From the NCBI GenBank assembly GCA_020736575.1, contig JAGPYM010000004.1, positions 1,488,001 through 1,552,000 of the forward strand: a DNA stretch of 64,000 nucleotides. Direction: 5' to 3'. Origin of the DNA: Thelonectria olida. Lineage: Eukaryota; Ascomycota; Sordariomycetes; Hypocreales; Nectriaceae. The notes beneath the pieces were generated by a model. It worked only from the letters and a program-made list of their open reading frames with translations, was not told the origin of the DNA and ran no database searches. The position numbers were made by a program, and so were the translations under genes. Below are positions 26,633 to 36,864 of this stretch, one piece after another; the first letter of the stretch is position 1; every line of letters starts with the position of its first letter.

Positions 26633-29017
26633 TTAGTCCACCAGAAGCTTCTGGGCTCGCTTCTCCATGAGCTGCTCAAACTGATCCACGCCTCTCTCTA
26701 GCACGCTCATCTTACCCCCCTTCAACCTGTACACCGCTCGCCTCCTTCGAATCTCATCGTCCTCCTCGTCCTCCTCGCTGTCCTCTTCATCCTCATCCTT
26801 CACCCCCTCGATCACACCGCGCATGAACCATCGATCGTGGCTCACCAAGATGACTGCTCCCTCCCAGTCCCTAAGCGCCTCCCGCAGGGCCGTCACAGTC
26901 TCGTAGTCGAGGTGCGTGGTGACTTCGTCGAGAATCAGACAGTGCGGGCGGCGCCAAAACAGACGCGCCAGCTCGACACGGACGACCTGTCCGCCAGAGA
27001 GCTTCATGATCGGCACATCGGAAGCGATGCGTCCCGGTAGGCCAAGCTTCCCGAGAAGACCACGCAGGTCACCCTCACTAAACTCTTCTGAATGGCCCTC
27101 GACATCGCGGGTGAGGAGGCCGAGGGCTGTGAGGGTAGGCTCCGCGCGGCCGAGGGTTTGGAGATCGTCGACAGCGTGCTGGGAGTAGTAGCCGAGTTTC
27201 AGACGTGGGTGGTTTGCGACAGTGCCAGAAGTTGGGCGCGTCTCTTCGACGAGCATCTTGATAAGAGTAGACTTTCCGGCGCCGTTGAGGCCGAGGATAC
27301 CAATGCGGTCACCCATGCTGACGGATAGAGTCATGTCTTGGATGATAAGGGGCGTCTTGGCCGAGTATCGAAAGGCAGCCTTCTCCAAGGATATAAGCGA
27401 ACCCGGGAACCGTAGGTCTGGCGGTTCTGGGAGATAGATGATGACGGGGCGGTCCTCTGGAGGGATGTCAATCTCATCGCGGGCAGTGAGGTGAAAACCA
27501 ACCAGGTCACGGTTCAACTTGAAGCGACCGCCCCGAGCGCTGACCTGCAGGCCCCAACGATCGTCGAGTTTCTTTTGCCGAGACTTTGCTTGGCGAAGCT
27601 TATTCTGGTCGTCGTTGGCCTTGCCGGCTTTCATGTTTGCGGCAATGGACTTTTCAATGTGTGCCTTTTGCTTGTCCTGTGCATCCTTCATCTTACTGAG
27701 CCAGAGCTTACGTTCCGACTGCGATTTCTCGTAAGTGGGCAGATCACCGTGGAAATAAGTCAACTGCTTGTCTTTAAGGATGATGAGGTCGGTGCAGACC
27801 GAGATGAAGTCGCGATCGTGAGAAACGAGGATCAGGGTCGGAGGACAGTCGGTGTCCTCGAGGCCCTGAAGGTAGCGCTGCAGCCAAATGATTCCCAAGA
27901 GATCGAGGAAGTTGGTGGGTTCATCGAGGACAAGAATGTCCGACTCTTGAAGTAGGGCAGTGGCAAGGGCGGCGCGCATATGCCAGCCTCCGGAAAGGCT
28001 GGTGATGGGCTTCATCATGAGGGTATCCGTGAAGCCGAGACCAGTCAGGATCTTCTTTGCCTTTGATTCGATTTCGGCGACCCGGGCGGGATCGACTTGA
28101 ATCTGAAGATCGGCGAGCATGTCCACGGCCTCTTGCGTCTCGGCCTGGAGGGAATCAGGCGAGATTTCTTCGTTTGGCTGCTCCAATCTGAATTATGGCT
28201 TGTTAGAGAGCTTGTTCGGTCATTGTTGGGGATAAACATACGAAGCACTGGACTCGGCAACGACCTTCTCGTACGCTACCAGGGCTTTACGCGCCTGTAA
28301 GCCACGGGCACCACTGCGAAGGCGAGCATCCTTATCTAGACGGAAGAGACGTTGTTGATGGCGATGATGCTTGAGCTCTCTCAATGCTCGGACTGGAGCA
28401 TAGGAGTCAGAGGCATTAACCCCTCCTGATAGTACTATACATAAATGTGAGCAATTGGGCTTGCATGTGTTGGTTATGAGAAGTGATGGCTACCCTTGAT
28501 CTCCTGCTCGACAGTCTGCTTCGCTGTAGCTCTCTCAATCACCTCGTCCAGGGTGGTGGAGGACGGGCCATCAGAGCTGTCACTGACAAGTCTCGATTGC
28601 TGCAAAATTGCGATGCGCGTTCCCTCAGGGATGCCGGGGATGAGCTTTTCAGCAATGGCTTTGAGCAACGCTGGAGGGTGGTTAACAGGGGTTGTTCATG
28701 GACCCAAGGAACTGGTAGTAGCCATTGATCTTACTAGACTTTCCCGTCCCATTACGGCCAATGAGGGCATATCGCTGGCCTTCCTTGAGCTTCAGCTTCG
28801 CGCCGGAGAGAATCTCGACGCCCTCGGACTTGGCCTTGGACTTGGCCTTTGCAGTCTTTGGCGGGGTCCCAGTCCCGGCGGCGTTGGCTCCTGAGGTGAC
28901 GGTGATGGAGACACCGTCAAGTTCGAGCTCGCGGTAATTGGGCGACTCGATGTGGAATCGCGTCTGCTTGGAGGTGCAGAGGATTGTTGCGACGGATTCT
29001 GAGGCGGCCGACGTCAT
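26633..29017 (-). CDS. ABCF-family twin ATPase
   Basis: Four exons, 28735..29017, 28494..28670, 28242..28425 and 26633..28187 (introns 64, 68 and 54 bp), give 732 aa with no membrane segment. The first ATPase cassette has Walker A GRNGTGKST (split by intron 1), signature LSGGWHMRAALA and Walker B ILVLDEPTNFLD. A linker rich in Lys and Gln follows (KDAQDKQKAHIEKSIAANMK), typical of the ABCF linker that reaches into the ribosome. The second cassette has GLNGAGKST, signature LSGGQVVRVELA and LILDEVTTHLD, in which the usual DEPTNHLD is changed. ABCF proteins act on ribosomes (Gcn20, Arb1, New1 in yeast). This one does not match the N-terminal regions of these as far as I remember them, so I leave the symbol blank. 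An acidic run (EDSEEDEEDDE) lies near the C-terminus. Confidence 0.88.
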
Positions 29018-29718
29018 TGCGGGGGGTGGAGAGAGAAGATGGGGATGGAGACAGGGGGAGGAGCGATAAAAGATAAGGAATGAGACGGAAGGATCAAATG
29101 GAAACGACGAAGGAGGTGGTGGTTGCCTGAAGTGGTTGATCTGATGATGCCTCCGAAACTGGGCATCTAATTGTGTTAAATAGCCCCCGTCTCCTTTTCG
29201 TGCTCTTTGATATTCGTTGCATCTTTGTTAACGGCGTTTTTAGTCGATGCCCAGCCCCAAACTTCATGTGCATAAAATGTGTGACTGGCAATGACATGCC
29301 ACTCGCGGCTCAATGAGTGAGTGAGTGACTCACGCCGGGTGACTCGCTAGACATGTTCTTGAGTAATTTTTCATTGATCGACCACTTGCACTTCAATACA
29401 TTCTCTCTCAACAGAATAGGGGGTTTTCCGAACAGGGTAAGATATACACAAACCAACTTCAAGCGAATCTCTCCTGGAGCGTCGTCAATTGCGCAAATAA
29501 GAGCCTTGTCGTCTCTCTAATAATCACCTTCCTCATTCAATTCTTCCCGGGGTACTTTTGCGCCTTGCTCGGCGATAACATCGATTGCCTACCTATAAAT
29601 AGGCCCAAGACTTGCTACAGTAGATACTCCAACTCCAATAATAAATGGATTTCTTCCCCCTTTCTCTCCTCGTCCGTTTTCACTCCAACATCCAACCCAT
29701 CATCATCACCGAGTAAAA
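29018..29718. other. Divergent promoter region of two ABC-family genes
   Basis: About 700 bases between the ABCF start (-) and the ABCC start (+). There is no gene. It contains a GAGT-repeat stretch near 29313-29330 ending in a TGACTCA palindrome. Confidence 0.5.
29326..29332. promoter_or_regulatory. Candidate Gcn4/AP-1-type site (TGACTCA)
   Basis: A perfect TGACTCA, the core recognised by Gcn4/CPC1-type bZIP factors, 387 bases before the ABCC ATG and about 310 before the ABCF ATG. Seven-base matches occur by chance, so this is only a candidate. Confidence 0.25.
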
Positions 29719-32700
29719 ATGAACTCGTCCACGCTTCACTGCCCGCCCTCGGCAGACGACGCTTTTGGTCCCGTCGTCGACGCTGAATGTCGCCAGGGCT
29801 TCGACTTGACCCTCACTTTTGAACAGTCCATCCTCGTTGTACTGCCCGCTGCCCTTCTTGTCCTTGCTGCCCCGTTTCGTCTCTTTTATCTGCGCAAAGC
29901 CCCTGTCAAAGTCGCCGCTCATGGTCTCGGCCGTCTCAAATTGGTCAGTCAAGAATACCTCGATCCATTCTCGCCGACCATGGGTAGGATTAACGAAGCA
30001 GTACTCAACGACAATAGGCCACCATTGCCGCCTTAGCCCTCTTACAGCTTGTCTTGGTCATCCTCTGGGCCACGCGCCCTCTCACTCTCAACCCCCAGTC
30101 TAGTCGTGTCTCTATTGCTGCTGCATGTGTCTCTCTCGCCTCAAGTCTGATGACCTGTGTCCTCTCGTATGCTGAACATGTCAAATCGCCCCGTCCATCC
30201 TCCCTTTTGAATGTCTTCCTCCTTGTATCGCTGCTGCTAGACGCCGCTCTGCTGCGCACCTTGTGGCTGCTCCCGTCGCCTGTGGTGCGCACCTCCATCT
30301 CGCCCGTCTTCACCGCAGCTTTTGCTCTCAAGGCTGTGCTCGTTGTCCTCGAGGCTTGGGACAAGACCCCGTATCTGGTCGACGGAGCAGGTCCATATGC
30401 CCCGGAGGTCACGGCCGGTCTGTATGCCCGAGCCGTGTTTGCCTGGGTCACTCCGCTGTTGGTGACGGGCTTCCGCACGTTGCTGCAGCCCGCGGACCTA
30501 TTCGCACTGGATGAAGATATGGGCGCTGCCGTCTTGAATGAGAGGTTTTGGTGGAATTGGCAAAAAGGTTCGATTACCTACATAGTTATTAAAAATAAAA
30601 ATAAACCACCCTTAAATTTGTAAAGTCGGTTATACTAAGAATCCATCAGCATCCAAGCACCGCCTCATTCGATGCTGCATCGTCACGCTGCGGTCGTCAC
30701 TCGTTGCCGTGCTGCTCCCACGACTCGCCCTCCTGGCATTCACCATCTGCCAGCCCCTCGTCTTGAACCGGTTCCTCGTTTTCCTCGACGACGACTCCCA
30801 GCCCAATGCCGTCGGATACGGGCTCGTTGCCGCGTACGGATTCGTCTACGTTGGAATCGCAATCACACAGGCCTTGTATTGGCATCGAAACGGACGCTCC
30901 GTCACCATGCTTCGAGGAGTCTTGGTTTCGGCAGTCTTCTCCAGAGCCACCGAAATGTCCATCACGGCGACAGATGATTCGGCTGCGGTAACGCTCATGT
31001 CCTCCGATGCAAGTAGTCGTCCTGGCCCTGTTGAAAAAGGTCCTGAAATAACCCGTTTTGCAGGTCGATGTCATCGTGCGCGCTGTTCGAGAGATACACG
31101 AGTTCTGGGCAAACACGATCCAAATCGCCATAGCCACTTGGCTCCTCAGTTCCCAGATTGGCTATGCCGCCTCCGGGCCCATCATCATCTCCCTCGGTGC
31201 TCTTGCAGGCACCATTGGAGTCGCGCCTCTCGCAAAGAAGTATCAAGTTTCCTGGCTGAGCAAGACGCAGAAGCGCGTTGGTGAGAGAACAATCGCCATG
31301 TCCAAAAATAAACCACGCAGAAGTCACTGACGGCTCTTTAGGAATCACGTCCGCCATGATCGGCCATATCAAGAGCATCAAAATGTCTGGCCTGGCAAAG
31401 ATGCTCTCGGAAACCATTGCCAATCTCCGCGTAGACGAAGTCAAGACGTCGCGACCATTCCGCATCGTCGGCAGCATCACTTCATCCATCGCCCAAGTTC
31501 CTCTCCTTCTGTCACCCGTGCTGGCATTTGCCATGTTCCAGGGCGTTGCTTCGACGTCCAATCAGACATTGGACGCAACCAGACTATTCTCAGCCCTCTC
31601 GCTCATCATCTTGCTCGCGTCACCTCTCTTCTGGATGTTCGAGGTGGTTCTCGACATGAGCGCTGCTCTTGGTGCATTTGAAAGAATCGAAAGGTTCCTT
31701 GTTCACACTTCGCGTCGAGAATATCGCCGAATCAATTCCCAGACACCTTCCAGCACGTCTCACTCTCGAGACGCCCAGGGGGTTGAGCTGCGAGCTCTTA
31801 GAACCAGTCGTCCTTCTGTCCTGGGCGAAGGTACACTGGAAAACTTGGCCATTGATGTTGAGGATGCAACTTTCGCGTGGTCCGAGGAACGACATGTTCT
31901 CCGAAATGTGACTTTCGGCGCGGGACATGGCCAATTTGTCTTGCTACTTGGCCCTGTCGCCTCTGGGAAAAGCACACTGCTGAAGGGACTTCTTGGGGAG
32001 GTCCCTAATACCACTGGCATGATCTGCCTCGGAAGCGAGCGTCTGTCATGGTGCGATCAAAGCCCTTGGCTCTTGGCAAGTCGCCATACTCCAGATCGAT
32101 TTGCCGAGCCCCAACTAACAACTCAGAACAAATCGATTCGTGAGAATATCGTCGGGTATTCTCATTTTGATGAAAGTCTCTACGATCTAGTCATACAGGC
32201 CTGTGACCTCGAGAGGGACCTTCAACAGCTCCCTGACCGCGATATGACCATGGTTGGAAGTAAAGGCCTTGCTCTTAGTGGCGGACAAAAGCAACGAGTT
32301 GTAAGTACGGGGAGACTCAGGTAGTCGAGTCGTTTTAACTTCTCCTCAAGTCTCTAGCTAGGGCCGTGTACTCCCGGCCCAAGATTGCCCTGTTCGATGA
32401 CGTTTTCAGCGGTCTTGACAACCACACTGCACAGAGAGTTTTCAGAAATCTCTTCCACCTTGGTGGATTGTTTAGACAATGGGGAACTACTGTCATCCTT
32501 GCCACACAGTCAGGTGAGTGTTTTGGTGCAAGTGCTATGTCTTATCACTAAACCATCACCAGAGTCCTTTCTTCCGTCGGCGGATCGAGTCATTTGCCTC
32601 GGTATGGATGGAACAGTTTCTGAGCAAGGGACATACGATGATCTTCGCAAGGCGGGGGGATACACTCAAAGCCTTCTCCGTGATAACCTCGGCCAGAGAT

Positions 32701-34908
32701 CTTCCTCCGAAAACCCTGTCCAACTGGATGAACATGTTGGTGACTCCATCGCCAAGCCTAGAGTTGAGCCAACGACACCTAAAGAAGAATCCGACAAGCG
32801 CCGACAACTTGGCGACAGGACCGTATACCGCTATTACTTTGGCAGCATTGGATATCCTTTTCTCAGCACGTTGCTTGCACTTGAGATTGTGTGGGCGTTC
32901 CTGCAAAGCTTTCCCAGTTCGTCAACCTAGCCCTCTTCAATCGCGCCTGGGAATACGACTAACTTCGTCCAGCTATATGGCTCAACTTCTGGGTACAGGC
33001 CAACTCGGATGGCAAAAGCACAAGAACCGGATATTATCTTGGCATCTATGCTGCTCTACAGATCGCGGGCGTCTTTTGGTTCGCGCTGCTCATTTGGTGA
33101 GTCCTCTATCGTAGCAAAGAACAACTGACAGGCTTACAAAGAAAAGGTTCGTCCTTGTCCTCATCGCAGCCAGATCTGGTATCTCCCTACACCACAGGCT
33201 GCTTCGGACGGTAATGAAGTACGACATAACCCGAAAAGGGGGCCTGGAAGTTGGCTGACGTTGCTAGGGCTCCGCTATCCCTGTTCACAAAGACAGATCT
33301 CGGGTCTATCACAACGAGGTACATACCCCAACCCTAGCTGTCGCTTTCAGAGATTTGTCTCCCTAACACTCCCTTCAGGTTTTCCCAAGACATCGGCATG
33401 GTTGACAACCACCTTCCTCTCGGTCTCGTTGTTACACTTGCAAGTGTGCAACCTCTTCTCTCCCATCCCCAGCTCCCTCCTAACATCCCCCATCACCAGG
33501 TTTCTTCGGCGTCATAGCAAAAGCCGGCCTTCTTGCAGCTTCAAGCTACTACGTAGCCATCGCCTTCCCGCTTCTCTTCGCCCTCTACTACTATCTTCAG
33601 CGCGGCTACCTCCGCACCTCGCGCCAGCTCCGTTTCCTCGAAGAGAAAGCCCCCGTCTACACCCAGTTCCTCGAGACGCTCAGCGGCCTTGCCACGCTTC
33701 GCGCCTTCGGTTGGGCGTCTGCCGCCATCGAAGCCAACCATGCCCTCGTCGATCGCTCCCAACGTCCGTTTTACCTCCTCATCATGGTCCAGCGATGGCT
33801 GGTCCTCGTTCTAGATATGACGACTGCAGCGCTCGCCCTGTTGGTAGTTGGGTTCGCCGTCCTGCTTCGTGGGAAAATAAATGTCAGCCTGACTGGCGTG
33901 TCGTTGGTGCAGCTAATAGGGCTCAGCGAGACTCTCAACATGTTGATTCAGTTTTGGACCTCGATCGAGACGTCCATTGGAGCAGTAGCACGCATCAAGC
34001 AATTCTCAGAGGAGACGGGGGATGAGAACTTGCCAGGAGAGGACCAGGAGCCGTCCCCCGCGTGGCCAGATCGAGGTGAGATATGCATCAACGACTTGAC
34101 GGCGTCGTATGGAGCAGGAGGAGAAGTCAAGGCCCTTGATGGGATAACTCTTCACATTCAACCAGGCGAGAAGATCGGCATCTGTGGCGGGACTGGCAGG
34201 TAAGCAACTTGGATTCCCACCAACTACTACAATCTGGAATTCGATTAACCCTCTTTGCAGTGGGAAATCGTCCCTCCTGCTCTCTCTTCTGCGTCTTCTC
34301 GACCCCTCGTCAGGATCCGTCACTGTCGACGGCCTTGCCCTCACGTCCCTCCCGCGAGAAACGATCCGCGCACGCTTCGTCGCCATCACGCAGGACCAAT
34401 TCGTCCTCCCCGGCACCGTCAGCCAGAACATCGATCCATTCCACACCTATCCCACGCCATCCATCCTCGATGCACTCCGTCTCGTCGGCCTATGGGAGAC
34501 GGTGGAGAAGAACGGCGGTCTCGACGCACTGTTTGACGAGGGTATGCTGAGCCACGGTCAGACACAACTGTTCTTCCTTGCGAGAGCTGTGTTGCGGAGG
34601 ACAGTTGGGAGAGTGGTTCTACTGGATGAAGCCACGAGCAGGTAGGTTACTACAAAGTCAGCCATCTACAACTCTAACCGTGTCGCAGTGTCGATGCCAA
34701 GACAGAGGAGGTGGTGAAGAAGATCATCGAAACCCAGTTCGAGGACCATACGATCATTTCCATCGCACACCGCCTTGACACGATTGCCGAGTTCGATCGA
34801 GTTGTAGTCATGGAGAAAGGTTCTATTGTCGAGATCGGAAAGCCCAAAGAGCTTCTCGCCTCTGCAAGCAAGTTCAGGGCGCTTCGGGATGCCAGCACCA
34901 GTGAGTAA
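29719..34908 (+). CDS. ABCC (MRP-type) full-length ABC transporter
   Basis: Fifteen exons: 29719..29943, 30018..30567, 30650..31008, 31064..31280, 31342..32075, 32127..32300, 32351..32513, 32563..32916, 32973..33096, 33147..33218, 33268..33318, 33379..33443, 33500..34199, 34261..34641, 34689..34908. These join in frame to 1462 aa. A five-helix TMD0-like N-terminus precedes TMD1. NBD1 has Walker A GPVASGKST (654-662; usually GPVGSGKST), signature LSGGQKQRV (745-753) and Walker B IALFDDVFSGLD, with the non-catalytic Asp usual for MRP NBD1. TMD2 follows, then NBD2 with GGTGSGKSS (Lys1265), signature LSHGQTQ, VVLLDEATSSVD and the H-loop SIAHRLDT. MRP pumps export conjugates, drugs or secondary metabolites at the plasma or vacuolar membrane. 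No biosynthetic cluster surrounds it. Two introns (after exons 3 and 5) begin with GC instead of GT. Confidence 0.9.
31009..31063 (+). other. GC-AG intron in the ABCC gene (intron 3)
   Basis: Donor gcaagt, acceptor ttgcag, 55 bp. Only this splice keeps the frame of the conserved segment TLMSSD followed by VDVIVRAVREIHEFW. The nearby GT (31013) would shift the frame with the same acceptor. GCAAGT is the usual donor of the rare GC-AG class. Confidence 0.75.
32076..32126 (+). other. GC-AG intron in the ABCC gene (intron 5)
   Basis: Donor gcaagt, acceptor ctcag, 51 bp, with a CTAAC branch site at 32114..32118, 8 bases before the acceptor AG. Removal joins CDQSPWLL to NKSIRENIVG as in other ABCC proteins. 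The length is a multiple of three and has no stop, so retention would insert 17 residues instead of breaking the frame. Confidence 0.65.
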
Positions 34909-35001
34909 TTAGAACGATCAAGTTCAGGGGCGGGGAAGTCGCATCGAGGCCGCTTCATATGACTACCTCTTTGTGCAGCATGCAGACGCGTTTCGTACGA
35001 T

Positions 35002-36577
35002 CTATATATCTAGTTGATCCCTTTCTACCGTAATAAACCTACCCTTTCCAGCTCTCATAGCTCGAATATGTTTCTCAACGTTCCTAGCTATCTCGATAGA
35101 CTCCCTGTAATTCGCCCATTCGGACGCAGGGGCGTCTTCTCCTGGCTTCAACCCCGTGTTCAGTCGCAATTCTGTGATCTTGCCCCAATTGCTAGCCCAG
35201 TCGATAAAGTCGTGTTCCGACTGCTCCATCAAGGCCATGAACCAGCGCGAGCAACCAGTGAGGTCCAGAAATTCGAGCGCGTACAGATTCCGACTCAGCA
35301 AGCGCAAGATGAGAAGCGCCTCGCTCCAGTCGTGGTCGATAGAGTGTGAATAGATATTCGTCCCGCCATAGGGGATATTCCCTTGCGGGGTAGCAACAGT
35401 GGAAGTCTGGCCGCGGGTGATGAGACAGGGTTCAGGCCAGTATGCGAGACTCAGATGCGTTAGAGATGGGAGCTTCGAAGAGAACGTGAGGAGGTGTTTC
35501 CAGGATACGGAAGAGGCATTGCGGGGGTCTAGAGCGAGTGATAGGTGAGTAAGGTTTGGAAGCAGTGCTCGAGGAGGACTAGGAACTGCCTCAGGTGCGT
35601 CCCAGGAGTCCTGGGGCTCCATTGAAGGCTCCTCCACCTTCGATGGAAACAGAAGTTCCCCAACCTCTTTCAGTCTAAGGGAACGTCCAATTGAGCAGGA
35701 CAGGTCGAGATAATTGACCTCTGCGAGAGACAGGGTCAAACTCTCCAGCTCATCTTCATCGAAGGTATCTGGGGGTGGTAGAAGTATGCTCTTCAGATCA
35801 CCGAGAGAAATCCCCTCATCGCAGGCAATTCCAACAAAGCGTATCAAGGCAGCTTTGAGGTGATTGGGGACAAAGTACAGATGATACTGGTTGTACACTC
35901 TGTGAAAAGCCCAGTCATACGCCAGCTTTTGCAGCACAATATCTATGAGGCTCCCACGTTCTGGAAGATAAGTTCCAGGCAAGACGGTATCAGCAGGACC
36001 CTTCAAGTTCAACCTTGAGCTCGACGGGCCACCAGAGCCAACATCGGAGAGACCGCGAGAGACCCAGCTCCGCGGGGGAGGGGGGCCGGCTGGTAGTCTC
36101 CTGCCATTGCCATCAAACCTCTGGCGAACAGCACGTCGGGGATGAGGAGCAGGCGTTTCGGGGATCTGGAGGAACTCTCTGATAGCTGGAGGAACGCTGG
36201 GACCGGCTGCAGGCAGGGCGGACTGTGCGGCGGCGGCGGCGGCGGCGGAGGGGCTAATCGAGGTACGACGCAAGTTTGCTAGCAGCTCGTTGACACCCTT
36301 CTGGGGCCTGTCTGCTGAACACAAGTTGTGAGACTCTGGCGGCCACGAGGTTGGACGTTGAGGGAGGGGGTTTCAAAACGGAAGCAAGCTGAGATCATGG
36401 GTAAGACCCGCAGGGGCGTGGGCAATGAATGGGAGGAAGGGTGAAGGGGGAGGAAGGGGAGGGGGTGTGGCGGACGAGGTTGATGGGCTTACCGGCGATA
36501 TTGGACGTTGACGCCGCGGTCGGGAAAGCCGTCAACGAGGTTGGCTTGAAGGACTTAAAGTGTCTTTTCTTCGGCAT
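35002..36577 (-). CDS. Uncharacterised leucine-rich protein
   Basis: Two exons, 36493..36577 and 35002..36314, with a 178 bp intron (gtaagc...ttcag), give 465 aa starting MPKKRHFKSF. The N-terminus (30-110) is low complexity with an eight-Ala run and Pro-rich stretches. From about 125 a conserved region begins (LPERGSLIDIVLQKLAYDW), then irregular leucine-rich segments such as LTHLSLALDP, LPSLTHLSLAYWPEP and LYALEFLDLTGC, reminiscent of F-box/LRR substrate receptors, but I see no F-box. I recall fungal homologues carrying inconsistent names in databases; nothing here supports an acyltransferase apart from an isolated HX4D-like hexapeptide (HSIDHD). Function unknown. The stop lies 93 bp from the convergent ABCC stop. 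Two Gcn4/AP-1-type 7-mers lie upstream. Confidence 0.7.
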
Positions 36578-36722
36578 ACCCGGGGGACGTCGCCTAAGAG
36601 AAGAAGGCGATGTGAAGGGGAAGCGAGAGGGGGGATCGAGACGAAAGAGGAGCGAAGCGCGAGTCTCTTTTGTCTTGTCCCAATTGAAAGTGACGATGAC
36701 GAAATCAAGATTCTTGGGTGGG

Positions 36723-36729
36723 TGAGTCA
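36723..36729. promoter_or_regulatory. Candidate Gcn4/AP-1-type site (TGAGTCA)
   Basis: TGAGTCA, 146 bases upstream of the leucine-rich protein start; a second copy (TGACTCA) lies at 36858..36864. Two close copies of this bZIP core suggest, but do not prove, regulation by a Gcn4/CPC1- or AP-1-type factor. Confidence 0.25.
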
Positions 36730-36857
36730 AGACGGTACCTAGAGGATCAACCCATGATTTGCTGTGCCCGGGCCTGCTGACTGCTGACAAATGCCCTGAA
36801 CATTAGTGAAGCGTGGGTCAGTTATAGGGAGTCACAGTGCTGTCATTTGGTAGGTAG

Positions 36858-36864
36858 TGACTCA
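36858..36864. promoter_or_regulatory. Second candidate Gcn4/AP-1-type site (TGACTCA)
   Basis: TGACTCA, 281 bases upstream of the leucine-rich protein start and 135 bases from the first copy. Confidence 0.25.

Noticed and set aside
35002..36577. Tafazzin-type acyltransferase identity for the leucine-rich protein
   Set aside because: Only one isolated HX4D-like hexapeptide is present; the surrounding sequence is leucine-rich and lacks other acyltransferase blocks.
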